This document shows, piece after piece, positions 34,421 to 45,731 of a stretch of DNA of 64,000 nt. The position numbers and the translations under genes are program-made. This DNA is from Brasenia schreberi (Eukaryota > Streptophyta > Magnoliopsida > Nymphaeales > Cabombaceae). Location: positions 31,319,501 through 31,383,500 of the forward strand of contig JAYKKT010000091.1 in NCBI GenBank assembly GCA_036023115.1, given 5' to 3'. The notes beneath the pieces were generated by a model. That model was given only the letters and a program-made list of their open reading frames with translations, had not been told where the DNA came from and did no database searches. The stretch's first letter is position 1; each line of letters begins with the position of its first letter.

Positions 34421-35228
34421 TAGGTGTATTGCAAATTGGCTTTGTGCTTTTGCTTTTGTTCAGTTTGAAAAAAAAAATTGTATTTTTTTGGTATAATGTC
34501 AGCATAGTGTTCGTATGGTGGTTCTTTAAAGGTGAAAATCTTGTTTTATAGTTCACTAAGTTTATATGTTATGCGATCAATCATATAAAATGGAAAATCT
34601 TGTTGGTAGTACTTTTGTGTGGCATCCTCATTCATGTCTACTTATTCTTTTTCAGTAGCAAAAATATAATTTAAAACTTTTATAAGGGTTTAAAAAAAAG
34701 ATGAAAAATAATATTATTATATTCATGCTTATGAAAAGAAATGATTACACAGCATCACCAGTGAGAGGATCCACTCACTCCATATAAAATATATAATATG
34801 TACCGCATAGTCATAGGGTTTGAGAACCAAATCAAACCAGAACGGATGTTGGGTTTTTTTCACAGCTGAGCCTAGAACCGAGCCAAACAAAATGTGACCA
34901 TGATCATTGACCTTTTGAGTTTTAGGACATGTTGTCACCGAGTTCCGGTGGTTCATGTTTAGTATTGTATTCGTGTTTGAGATTTCATGTCATGATTGAA
35001 ACCAGGTTAACCTGAACCGTGACTACGTTTCTTTTTTTTCTCATGGACACGAGGATGAACCTTTTGGGTCATGTTTGACTGACCTTCGTGTCGTGTCCTA
35101 TATATCCAGCCCTAAATGGGTCGGATAGGGAAAGTCATAATCAAATTAATAAATGAATAATAATTTGATACGGCTTGATTGGTATCCGGTTTTCTACCGA
35201 AGCCCGACCGGCCGACCCTACTTCAAAT
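34421..35228. other. Intergenic DNA upstream of the membrane-protein gene
   Basis: No gene seen. A stretch with gtcgtgtcc-type words (35080-35110) resembles degenerate repeat fragments at 6.4 and 61.7 kb. Confidence 0.4.
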
Positions 35229-35980
35229 GTTTTTCTTCGATATGACTTCCATTTTTCTCATCCGAATCCGAGTTGAAGGCCTAAATCACAATCCACGATC
35301 CCTGTTTCGGTTCCTCAAATCCAATAATGCCTGTCTCCGATCCAAAGCCGAACTCTTCACATCTTCATCCGGCAACGGCGGGTGCAACCCAGCGTCTCTC
35401 TCTCTCTCCGGCGTAGGCGGTATCTCCTCCAGGTAAGACCTCTCTCTCGCTCTCTCTGAGTTGTTTGTTTAATGCATTTTGTTTCTGGAAAGTGCCTTTC
35501 AATTAACTCACCTTTAGAGGGTGCGCTTCATTCTCACCTATTTTTGTTCGTACGCTCAATCGAGTCTATAGTTCAACTTGAAGCTTCTTGGGTTCTGTAA
35601 GAGTATTTATACTCTTACGAGTGGATAGCATGCTAAAATTCTTCGACGCACTAAGATTTAATATGGTTAATTTATTCTGCCGAGACATCATCCACATAGT
35701 TATCATTGATTAATTGCCAGACTAATAAACAAAATGTTGTATCGCGCGGCGTATCTTTGAGTTTTGATGCTTTATACTGAATCTGAGACTAAATTTCAGT
35801 CCTGTTTTGTCTTCTTTCAGGAGCAAAATCCGAATGCTTTTTGTGCATCCCTTTGTTTAAGGAACACTTCGATCTCGGAAAGACTTTGACACATAATTGA
35901 CTTGTGATGATCTTTTCTTTTTTCAGGGAATGCCAGCAGAATGTGAATCTTACATTCATTCAACTCTATGATCATATAAG
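35229..35980 (+). other. Leader exons 1-2 of the membrane-protein gene (coding status open)
   Basis: Exon 1 ends at CTCCAG|GTAAGA (35432/35433) and exon 2 is 35927-35980 (TTTTTCAG|GGAATG ... ATATAAG|GTATGG). From an ATG at 35229 the frame stays open across both exons and into the next exon at 36096, with no stop until the TAA at 36361. It could therefore be an N-terminal extension rich in Ser and Arg, or simply 5'UTR upstream of the ATG at 36124. Splice signals are good; start choice is undecided. Confidence 0.5.
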
Positions 35981-36095
35981 GTATGGTCCCAAACACCTGT
36001 TTCGTCATTTGGAATCTGTGCGTCTTATGAATTACAATATTCAGCATCCTGTAATATCAATATAACGGAACATTTTGCACTAATTCGAAACTTAG

Positions 36096-38524
36096 TTGCG
36101 GTCTCCTGTCTTTATCCACCATAATGTCTGTATCTTTATTCTCTTGCTTGAATGCGACGCTGAGAAATGTGCCAAGCATCCATGCCCATGGTCGGAGCTT
36201 GTATTCCATGAGAGCTCTTCCTAATAGGAGATGGATCATCAGTGTTAGCATTCAGATGTTGAACTGTTTTGAAGATCATAGGTTGTTACCTGGTTTTTCT
36301 TACCCAGCTTTTAGATTCCACAAAAAGGGCAGAGTTCACGTTGCAAATGACGACAATGTTTAAGTAGATTTGGTGGATGAGGCAGAAAAGGAAGCAAGAC
36401 GACAAGTATGCTTCCTCAAAGATTCAGGTACTTATGTTAGAATGTGGCCATTCTCGGTAACCCAGTACGTAACGGCTGGACAGGCCATTCAACGGTTACC
36501 CATGATTTCGGTTTCAGGAGAGATCACATTAAACATGAAAATATTAACATACCGACCGTTACCGGAAATCACGATAACAATCTAGATAAGGGTCCTAAAG
36601 GGAAAAACTGAGCAGAAAAAACCAAGAAAAAGGAGGAGCTCGCTCTACTCTATAAATACAGAGCAGTGCGTACATTTAGATATCAATATGAAAATATACA
36701 GATTCTAAAATATAGAGATACATACTTTTTCTTTAAGAAATCCGTTGTGAGGAAACCTCAAACACAAAAACAAAGGATCATATTCACCTTCTGTTGCAGG
36801 CGTACCTCAAAGAGCTCGACGGCAACATACCTGAAGCTCGTCCTTCAACTTAACGAAGGAAGCCCCAGATAGTCCTGTTAGATGGTCATGGTTGATTGGT
36901 ATGTTTATTAAAAGCAGAACCATCATTCTTCTTTCTTTGAGGACTGCTGCTTTTTGTGGCTTCCAATATCCACCTGATGTGCATGTCATTCAAGATATAG
37001 ATTTTTTTTTCATGTTACTTAATGCAATGCAGTATGTTATATATACTCTTTTTAGCTGCTACAGGCATTATCCACTTCTGGTGCTTATTTCTTCATTGCT
37101 TGCATATGTTGCTCGAGTGAAAAAATAGACTCTATTTATTGTGTCTTGGAAAAAACTCCTCTCAGCTTTACACATTTCTTATAAATTAAGGTGCTTGTTC
37201 ATACTATTAGCCCATGTGCTTGACTTGCAGAGTTTTCTCTATTATGCTGCAGGATGCAATATGAAGTATATTATTGAGTGAGATAATAATCAACAAAACT
37301 CCAAAGAGCAAGTTGAATAGACACACAAACGCACAGTCATGTTTATGGAAGCCAATGATATTTTCAGCTCCCAAGTTTCTTTTCGTCCTGATCGAGATTC
37401 TAAGTGATGGAAGGGATCTTAGGTACACAAACAATTGGTTAGTATCATTGGGAGCGTAGGGGCTGAATGTCTCCTGGTGCATATTCCTGTCTAGTTAGTG
37501 TTTTCTATCATTTGGTGGTTTTATACATACACATATGTGACTTATATATATATGTATATATGTATATATATATGTATATATGTGTGTTTATTAGATATGA
37601 TGTATGTAAGACCTTAAAAGAGAAAATATGTTATATTCAGCGCATCTTCCTGTGAAACTTCTTAATGTCAAATATCATATCATGTACCTTGTCATCAGTT
37701 CCTTGTAGCTTAATTTAGCCAGGTTTTCGATTTGTTAAAGATGATTGATATCGATGATTGTAGATGCATTCTTAAGGCAACCTCATTTAGCACGTAAACT
37801 AATGGAATCCCTCGTAACCATTTTCTGTGTGCAGCTGTTGTATTTCTTGTTTATGCTTGGCGTTCTGTTCTCTGGGAGCTTTCAAACTGGAAGAAACTTT
37901 CTCGCTATATCTGGATCCCTCTGGTACCTTTTTCAGTTCTCTTTGGCCTTGATCTTCCATTCTGCTGGTGATCTCATTACTGGTCTTATATGGCAAATCG
38001 AGACCATCTACATTTTCCGTTCAATCTACTCTAGTATTGTTGCAGCAGCCCCGGTAGGAGAGTTGACCACTATAATCTTGCTAACATCTGCAGTCCGTGC
38101 GACTGCAGAGACTGCGGCCCCGGACTCTGCAAACAGACAACCTTATCTCCTTACTTTTGCGGGTTTGGTTGGCCTTGGGGCAGTTCAAGGTTTTCTTCCA
38201 GAGCTTGTGTTTTGGTTGCTCCTCATATCCATGTTTTGTTTTTCGCGATTTGTCAGAAAGAGAGATGTTGTCTCTGCGGCATTGCCTGTGACAGCATTGT
38301 TGGTTGCTATTGGGCAACCATGGGTGAGGGGAGTTGTGATTCTTTCCTATACGGCTCTTGCTATTCATCACCACTGGACATATTTGGAAGTAAAACTCTG
38401 GGTTGAAGATTGCCCGACTGTCAGGAGTCGGCAGATTCCTTTAGTTTTTACAGCTTTGGCAATCGGGATTCATATCGCTGCTAAATGGGTCCTCTACAGG
38501 CACTTGACTTGGATGATTGTCTAA
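36096..38524 (+). CDS. Multi-pass, probably plastid, membrane protein; in-frame TAA in the first part
   Basis: Coding exons 36096-36427 (ATG 36124) and 37764-38524, junction ATTCAG|GTACTT with TTGTAG|ATGCAT. The join keeps frame through K-D-S-D-A-F-L-R-Q-P. The first exon looks like a transit peptide followed by an acidic-basic segment (V-D-E-A-E-K-E-A-R-R-Q-V) but has TAA at 36361-36363, 22 codons before its end. The second exon is fully open: about five hydrophobic segments, near 37813-37885, 37900-37970, 38140-38250, 38275-38365 and 38435-38500, separated by polar loops, and an R-F-V-R-K-R loop. It looks like a plant-specific conserved membrane protein of unknown function. Either a recent nonsense mutation, a splice choice avoiding the TAA (GT at 36358 to the AG at 37834 is in phase), or initiation in exon 2 must apply. 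Confidence 0.72.
36435..36847 (+). repeat. Solo copia LTR in the membrane-protein gene intron
   Basis: A 413-bp block starting TGTTAGAATGTG and ending CCTTCA, flanked by ACTTA on both sides (36430-36434 and 36848-36852). It has a TATA region (ctctataaatacagagca) at about 36649-36667. Layout and words (gcggctg/ctgctctatatata, ccgttgtgaggaa) resemble the LTR at 49.4 kb, suggesting the same clade. It starts only 7 bases after the splice donor at 36427. Confidence 0.82.
37540..37592. repeat. TA/TG microsatellite
   Basis: Alternating tatatatgtatatatg units in the intron before the last coding exon. Confidence 0.8.
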
Positions 38525-39846
38525 TGAAACAGTGCATACTTTTGCGCAGGAGATGCTTGTTTTCTTATGGGATAAGGTGCTTAAATTAGGAGACATGACT
38601 AGAATCCATTTAGGTTTCTTTTCTGATGGTGCAACACAGATTGAGAATATGATATTATTGATCAGTCTATATATTCATGTAAATTTTGATAAATTGCCTT
38701 CTTCTTTTTCTTGCTTCATGAAATTTGATCCTGCTAAGATGGTGCTTAAATTAGTACTTTTTTTCAGATGGTGCAATCCATTTAGGTTACCCAAATTTGT
38801 CGAGTTTGGGTATCCAAACTGATAAATGGTTAGATTTATTTCAGTGTCCAGCATTGACAATCCGAAGCCAATCGCATTGTTTACCTGCAAAAATACTGAT
38901 ATTTAATCAGGTTCTTTGATTATATAGATAACAGCTTGATAAGATTCAGTCTTCCTACTTGACATCCTGGTTTCTTCTTGGAGAGAATCACTAGCTTGTT
39001 TAGCACTGGATGTTTGTAGCTTTGATCAGCTAGAGATCATTTTGTGTATTTATTGGTTTAACTAGATATAATGGTGTATATTCTGTGATGGCTTCTAGGC
39101 TAGGTAACAGAGAGACACGAGACGAGCAGTGGTGGACCCATAAAGTTATTTCGGATGGGGTGGGCTTTAAATTTTTTCAAATTCTTTGGAAAAGTTCATT
39201 ATATAATTGAAAATTTTCAGAATTTTGGATGGGGCGGCCGCTTCACCCCACCACAATGTGGATCCGCCACCGGACAAGAGAGTGGATGGTTTACACACAA
39301 TGTAATGCACGTTTTAACAAACTAACATGGTATCTAGAGGCTATGCCACATGAGTGCTGGTGTGAGTGGGACATGGCGATTTTCGAAAATAATGTACATG
39401 GACATGGCTACGTAAGTAAATATATTATTATATATAATTGATAATATCTCATACAACCAAAGAAAACTATTGTTGTCATAAATCAATTTACGAAAAAATA
39501 AATTGTGTTTTTCCTTGTCTGGATCCTTCTGATTTTTTTGGTGTTCTTTTCTTATTTCAATCAGTTATTTCAATCAATGAATTTTTAAACTTATGTATAA
39601 CCGATCATAATGATTGTTGAGAATGTGGCATGTGATTTGGGCAAAACACTACCAAAATGGCGGGCTTAGTGAAATTCGAACACGAGTATTTCTTCGCAAA
39701 CTCGAACTCAGCTTGAGTGGAGCTTGACATGTTAGAGTGGAACTTAAGTGGCTACTCTACGTGGGTACCTAATCAAGCTTTATGCGTATAACAGTCTCAT
39801 ATTAATAGAAATGATCATTGGAAGAAGAAAAGCTTTAAAAGATAAT
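38525..39846. other. 3'UTR and intergenic DNA
   Basis: The 3'UTR probably extends to about 38.9-39.1 kb; a 30-base block around ttttctgatggtgca/ttttcagatggtgca is repeated at about 38619 and 38761. At 39130-39260 the words gtggtggacccata and gtggatccgccacc occur in inverted orientation about 110 bases apart, like the ends of a small transposon. No gene is seen. Confidence 0.4.
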
Positions 39847-40727
39847 TGATACACGCGCACCCTTTTTACTATCCACACTCTTTTTTGCGTGTTTTCAATT
39901 TTGTTTTTATTCAAAGTGAAAATTACCAATCATGCTACTGAATCAAACTACATGAATCTATCTCTCCCTCTTTCACGTTTTCACTACTGTTGACCATCTC
40001 ATGCTCGTTCTATGACTCGGCTTGGACCATGACTAGGACGCATGATAATGTCATCCCATGTTGCTTTGGATTTAGTCAGAGAGAGAAGAAAAAAGGAAGG
40101 AAGAAAAGGAAGAGAAAAAGGAAGAAGGAAGCCGATTCAAAGAAGGATTCATTGATTTTTTTTAGGTACGTTGTTGATTTGATATACTTTTGTCGTTTAC
40201 TATATTTTGAGTTCGTTTTTTATCGAAATCTTAATGAGGAAACCCATCGCGTTTTCACTTTGAGATGTGCCTGAACTATGGGTCTAAGTTTATGGGAGAC
40301 ACAATCGAGTTGGGTATCTCAGTTGGTAGGAGATGTGTTGGATCAGGACTTTCCTACTTGAGAGATGTGGTTGAGTTGCATCTCTCTTATTTTAGGCGAC
40401 ATGTACAATATCCACAAACTCTTATTTGTTTTACATGTTATTCTTTTTTATTTGCAAGTATGGCTTATAGAACACGAGTAAAAAGGTGTAACACCATTAC
40501 ATCATCTAAGAGATTTAACATGATATCATATAGAGGATGACCACACAAACGAGTAGAAAACAAAGAGATTTTGGCCGATACACATTAATGAAGCTATATC
40601 TTCATAATATGAGGATGATGTAGATACTTCAAATACTGAGATGGATAATGCGTAGAGTGACGGCGAGAGAGTATCTAATAGAATCAACAAGTAGAGAAAA
40701 TGAGAAAAAGAACAATTTGTACATCAT

Positions 40728-41900
40728 ATGGATAAGAATCATATTAAATGGAAAACAGAAAAATTAATCTTGGATCTTAGTTTAAGGCCACAAATTACAA
40801 GTTATCATATAAATGACCAAGATAGAATTCATCTTGCATATTTGCTAAAAGGTCCTTATCAACCACACGATCATAAATTTCTATGGAGTGATACTAGAAG
40901 AAGTAGACGTCGTTTTGTTTCAACTTGGTCTAAAGAGTTTGGTTGGTTGGAGTATAATATTGAAAAAATGTTGCATATTGTTTATATTGTTATTTTTTTC
41001 TAAAGTCTTTTTGATCTAACATTTATTTCACAATGATTTATATATTTTAAGAATAAGAAGAGATTAAGTAATTATGATGGTAGTATCTTATACAATAATT
41101 GTTGAAAGAAATATGAAGATTTAATGGATGAAAGCAAATCTATTCTACTAGTTTTACCAAGCAATTTGTAGAAAAAAAGAAATATTGGATTTGTTTGAAT
41201 GCTTCCGTTGACGTGATATGTTTTCTTTTACATCCAAGTCTATCATTTTATGGGTATCATGAGTATAATGAGTCATCTAATAAGAGTAACTTTCAATTTT
41301 TTTTTTATTTTCTTGCTACTCATATTGATGAAATTCGAAGTGTAGTATTGCATAATGCTCATGAAAATTTGAAATTAATTGTACCAAAAATTCAAAGAGA
41401 TATTGTAAATGCAATTGCAAGTGAGACCATGAAGGAATTTGTTAATGAAATAGGAGATGATGTCTTCACTATTTTAGTTGATGAATATTGTGATGTATTA
41501 AATAAAGAATAAATGGTAGTAGTATTAAAATATATTGACCATAAAGGTGAAATTACTGAATGTTTTCTTAGTCTTATGCATATCACTGATACAAGCAAAC
41601 CTATGCTACTAATTTTACCAAGCAATTTGTAGAAAAAAAGAAATATCGGATTTGTTTGAATGCTTCCATCTTTTACATCCAAGTCTACCATTTAGTGTGT
41701 ATCATGAGTATAATGAGTTATCTAATAAGAGTAACTTTTAAAACTTTTTGATTTTTTTGTTGCTCATATTGATGAAGTTCAAAGTATAGTATTGCATAAT
41801 GCTCATGAAAATTTGAAATTAATTGCCCCAAAAATTCAAAGAGATATTGTAAGTGTAATTACAAGTGAGAGAGTTGGTAAGTTTATATCCCTTTGATTTT
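40728..41900 (+). pseudogene. hAT-D: TTF/DUF4371-type hAT transposase remnant
   Basis: The first open stretch (40728-41003) matches the TTF-type zinc-finger region of plant proteins often labelled zinc finger MYM-type 1-like: R-I-H-L-A-Y-L-L-K-G-P-Y-Q-P, R-R-R-F-V-S-T-W and W-L-E-Y-N-I-E-K. The second (41195-41512) is DUF4371: N-A-S-V-D-V-I-C-F-L-L, H-E-N-L-K-L-I-V-P-K-I-Q, D-I-V-N-A-I-A-S-E-T and F-T-I-L-V-D-E. About 290 bp (41131-41421) is repeated at 41589-41875 with a short deletion. The catalytic C-terminal half is gone; only a trace at about 41900-41950 continues. Non-functional. Confidence 0.85.
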
Positions 41901-41949
41901 TCTACTAATGATCTTGAAAACTTAATCATTAGCTTGATAACTATATTAT

Positions 41950-43350
41950 AGACATGCATCAGCTCCAACAAAACAACATAATGCTTTTCTTGGTCTATAA
42001 GTTAATAAAATTAACAATGGTTTTACCTTATAAGTGTAGAATGTACATTCTCTACCATGAATATCATAAAGAATAGTGTATGAAACAAAATCAATTATGA
42101 GTTTATAAGTAATTATCTAGTTGTATATATTGAGCATGATATATCATTAAGTTTAGACAATGAGATGATCATACAATGCTTTCAAAAGATACACTCTCAA
42201 TGAGACAATAAAAAATAATCATGTAATGATGTAAGTGATGCCATGTTTATATATCTTGTTGAAATATATAATTATAGATAATATATCTTCTTATTTTTGT
42301 CATATTCAACGTTCTACTTTTCTTTGCTTAATTTTGTTTCATGTACATGCTAGAATGGAACAAATTTCTAAGTTTTAGAGGCTAAGGAGTTTTGAAAATG
42401 ATTAAGGTTTGTTACATAAAATGTAATACTATCATGTAGACAAATTAACTTTTACTTAAATATATTTTGATTTTATTTTCTAGAATTAGCTTTTTCCCTT
42501 GGTCTATGAAATAAGGTTATTGGTTGGAATTGATAAAGAAAGCTTATGAAGTAATTTGAGGCAAACATTTAACATATCAGGCACTTTTGAGTTTTACACT
42601 TTTACTAATGGGTGTAGTAACTATTGTTAGGACTTATTTTATACCTTTGCTTTTGATTGATTGATATACTAAAAAACATAGCTTAGTTTTGATGCAATAT
42701 GTGGAGTAAATCTTCCATGGTTTAGTTTATACTTGACATTAAGATTATTATTATTTCATTTGATGTTGATGTTAATTCTTAAGCTATTTTCAATTGATAT
42801 TATCTTTAAAAGTGTTAATAGTATCATAATATTTTAAATAGCATTATTATACCACAAAATCAATTAATCTAGCACGTGAAAAACTTTTAAGTAATAATAT
42901 TTAGAACATCAACATTAATGAGTAAATAAGTAGAACTTATGTGAGTGTGCACCTCACCCAAAAAAAATCCTGGGTTTGCCACTAGTCCTCGTACTCATGT
43001 GAATACGTTGCTCGAATACCAAAATGTTATAAAAACAATGTGAGCTTAATATCATGGAATAAATGTTGTGATAAAGAATCATGGGTCTCTCACGTAGTAT
43101 CTTGTGGGATATAGTGTACTTTATAAGCACATGGCTTCTCATGCCTATAGTGAGAGAGCAAATAAGAGAGATACAAATATGCCGATAAGAGGGAGAGGGT
43201 GCCTGACTGGTGAGGTGAGAGAGGGAGGCGATACAGAGGTCGCCAATGAGATAAGAGGAGGAGGTGAGGGAGAGCACCGATAAGTGAGAGGGGAAGGCAA
43301 GAGAGAACACCGGTGGGGTAAAAGAGAAAATGGAGTGTGTGCTTAGTAAT
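41950..43350. other. AT-rich DNA downstream of hAT-D
   Basis: No gene recognised. At about 42955-42985 the minus strand reads actagtggcaaacccaggat, a sequence form seen at the ends of several plant DNA transposons. A G/A-rich stretch with gagaga repeats runs 43150-43320. Confidence 0.4.
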
Positions 43351-43352
43351 TA

Positions 43353-44284
43353 GAGGTAAGGGTGCACATCAGTCAGTTCAGTTCAATAACCAAACTAAAC
43401 CCAAATAATCGAAAACCGAATAGTCTTTAAAGTTCAAAACCGAATTCTAACTGAACCAAACCGAATTGTTTTGGTTCGGTTTGGTTCTCTTATTCAGTTC
43501 CCCTATAACATAATTTTATATATGTATATATATAGGCATATGTATGCATTTGTACACATGTGCATATATAAATATATATGTATTTAGTTATTTAGTAATA
43601 CTGGATGTTTTATATGACAGACACGACTTTTGCCCTCTCAAAACTCAACTGGTTCATCAATCTATCCAAACATCCAACCAAAAACCAGATAGAACCAATT
43701 TTACACGAAACCCAAAGACAAACACACAAATAGAGGGAGAGATCAACCAAAACAGAGTGGAAAGGTAGATTGACGTCTCCTAGAGTCCACAAATCGTTAG
43801 CATCCATGAATCGATTTTGCCTACTCATGATTCCTAAAATATCAATCAGAAAACCAAGTTGAATAATAATAAATATAAAAAATCTGACAAACCGCTAAGT
43901 TGGAAGATGAAGATGGAGGAGAGGCTTCCTCAGTGAGAAAGAGAGGGGAGGAGGGAACCGATTAAGGCGTGTACTCGGGGGCAGAGGGGTTGAGGGAGGG
44001 GGGAGACCGATTAGGGCATGTACTGGTTGAGATTCAAGAACTTGGGAAGGGGGGCCGATTAGGGCATGCATCGGCCGTTTGGCTGGGTTATTTTGCAAGC
44101 CGATAATGTATGGGTTATTCGCTCGGTTCGGTTATCGTCATTTGAGAACTGAACCCGAACTGATAACTGAATTGTTTTTAAAAATTGAATCGAATCCGAA
44201 TTGAATCTTAATAAAACCGAATCGAACTGAAAATTATGATTTGATTCAGTAATTCGGTTAAAACTAAATTGTGTTCACCCCTAA
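43353..44284. mobile_element. Non-autonomous TIR element rich in aaccgaac words
   Basis: The left end reads TAAGGGTGCACA and the right end, inverted, reads TAGGGGTGAACAC. Both subterminal regions, about 150 bases each, are dense in cggttcggtt/aaccgaac words in opposite orientation. The middle holds a TATA/CATA-rich stretch (43515-43590) and a G-rich stretch (43905-44060). No transposase. The form suits a hAT- or CACTA-like deletion derivative; target duplication unclear. Confidence 0.6.
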
Positions 44285-45420
44285 TTCGACAGTTGGAACG
44301 AGAACTGGCCTTACGTATCAAAGGAAGGTCTGAACTGTTCAAACACTCATTAAAAAACAATGTTAAACTATTTACGTTAGGATTGTCAATGGAACCGATT
44401 TGACCCAAACCTAACAAACCCAAAAGGGTCATCCTGGATTTGGCAATAATTGGATAAAGCAAGTTACTTTTGGTTGGACCTGACTGACCCGAGTTTTCAT
44501 TAATATTTGCAAAACTTGAATGCAAAATATTTAAAAATTTATTTGTAAGTGAACTTTTAGCTTTTTTTGGGCATTCTTATCATTACACACTCTTTTTACT
44601 ATTTGTTACTTTTACACACTCTTCTTTAAAAAAAATACTACAATTATCTCTTATCACTTTCTTTATTCTCTCACACCCAATTCTAACATTTCTCTCCTCT
44701 CTCACTCAACAAGGATCACTCTTGCTGAATGTCTTTACTTCGACGATCGATATTTAATTTAGTGTTTTTTCCTTTTTTATAGTTGAACAAACGTATATTT
44801 TTGTGAATCTTGTTGAAGAAAAAAAAAATCAATAATAATAAGAAGAAGAACAACAACAATAAGAATCAAGAATAAAAAGAAGAAGAGAAACGAATTAAGA
44901 AACATACGAAAAATAAGAAAATAAAAAATAACGTCAAGTTTCTTACTCGAAATGCAGCTACGACGCATCTCTCCAATGAGAGACGTCCTTGTATTGTGTT
45001 TGGACTCAAAAACTTGAACTCATTCTTCTTTTATTATAAATAAGAAATATATTAAAAAATCAATAAATAATAAAAATATATCAAATTAATGAAATACCCA
45101 TCAAATCATTGAAGGCATCTTCAAATCAATTCCTTTCTTTTTCTCGTAAGAACCCGGATAAGAAGAAAGATTCAACATATTAGGGGTATTAGAATAATTT
45201 TCGAATTTTACCATGGGTAAAATCGAAATCATAAAAAAGGTGCGTGAACAGTAAAAAGGCTACGCGCGTATCAGTTCTTGTTTTCTTTTGTGAATGATTT
45301 GGTTCCAACGTGACTTTTCTCATAATGATCCGAGAAGGCTCAGAATCGTGTCCGTTACTGCCATTCTAAAATGGGTCCGGGCTTGGACTTACCGAAGCCG
45401 CTGCGACTCAGACTTCTTCA
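44285..45420. other. Intergenic repeat debris
   Basis: Contains a ggcattcttatcattacacac terminus-like sequence at 44570 related to the MULE ends, AAT/AAG-rich runs (44815-44930), and a cgacgcatctctccaatgag/gacgtc block (44958-44985) like that of the MULE leaders. No gene. Confidence 0.4.
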
Positions 45421-45450
45421 GGGTTTAGGGTTTAAGGGACTATAAAATAG
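45421..45450 (+). promoter_or_regulatory. Telo-box plus TATA box core promoter
   Basis: GGGTTTAGGGTTT (two overlapping plant telo-box motifs) at 45421-45433 is followed eight bases later by TATAAAATAG (45441-45450). GC-rich sequence (gtcggctgcggcgtcgcgag) starts just downstream, where initiation would be expected. Telo-boxes close to TATA are typical of plant translation-related and housekeeping promoters. Confidence 0.65.
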
Positions 45451-45523
45451 TCGGCTGCGGCGTCGCGAGAAGGGATTTGTTGGTGCTTGGGTTAGGGTTT
45501 GATTCTAATAGTGTGTATACTCC

Positions 45524-45541
45524 ATGGAACGCTCCCATTAG
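45524..45541 (+). other. Five-codon uORF abutting a longer uORF
   Basis: ATG...TAG encoding five residues. Its TAG ends at 45541 and the next ATG begins at 45542 with no gap. Confidence 0.4.
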
Positions 45542-45697
45542 ATGACCAGCAAAACCCCAAAAATCCCTGTGATTTGTGTTTTGATGCTTTGGATTAGTGA
45601 GGGGCCTTTTCTCATTCGCCTTGTTGATTGCACGCGCACACCCTGGGCTACTCTGAGATTCTCTAATGAGGAAGGAACCCCCAATGCGTCGTGCTAG
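45542..45697 (+). CDS. 51-codon upstream-type ORF behind the telo-box promoter
   Basis: An open frame of 51 codons starting about 95 bases after the TATA box. The N-terminal half is hydrophobic (I-P-V-I-C-V-L-M-L-W-I then P-F-L-I-R-L-V). The C-terminal half is T-R-T-P-W-A-T-L-R-F-S-N-E-E-G-T-P. It reads like a structured peptide and not random sequence; many conserved plant uORF peptides have this size and a constrained C-terminus. A further 21-codon ORF (45666-45731) overlaps its end. The family is not recognised. No main ORF of a recognisable protein follows within 3.5 kb. Confidence 0.45.
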   Translation: MTSKTPKIPVICVLMLWISEGPFLIRLVDCTRTPWATLRFSNEEGTPNASC

Positions 45698-45731
45698 ATC
45701 GATGTGGTGTCGAGTGTTGCAGTTCAGCTGA

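Larger units (their letters stand above)
39847..45273. mobile_element. Possible large TIR element enclosing hAT-D
   Basis: A left terminus tgatacacgcgcaccctttt (39847) and a right terminus that reads inverted as tgatacgcgcgtagcctttt (45273) agree at about four in five positions over some 40 bases, including cttttt-act-t-cac. They share this core with the MULE ends at 6.87 and 58.8 kb. Both lie next to gagatg/gacgtc-type repeats like those in the MULEs. No target duplication is visible, so two separate elements remain possible. Confidence 0.4.

Noticed and set aside
35179..35228. Upstream ATG/alternative start extending the membrane-protein exon 1 frame
   Set aside because: The extra residues come from repeat-like promoter DNA; the ATG at 35229 or the one at 36124 is more plausible.
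38081..38374. Minus-strand and alternative-frame ORFs inside the membrane-protein exon
   Set aside because: Shadows of the long plus-strand coding exon.
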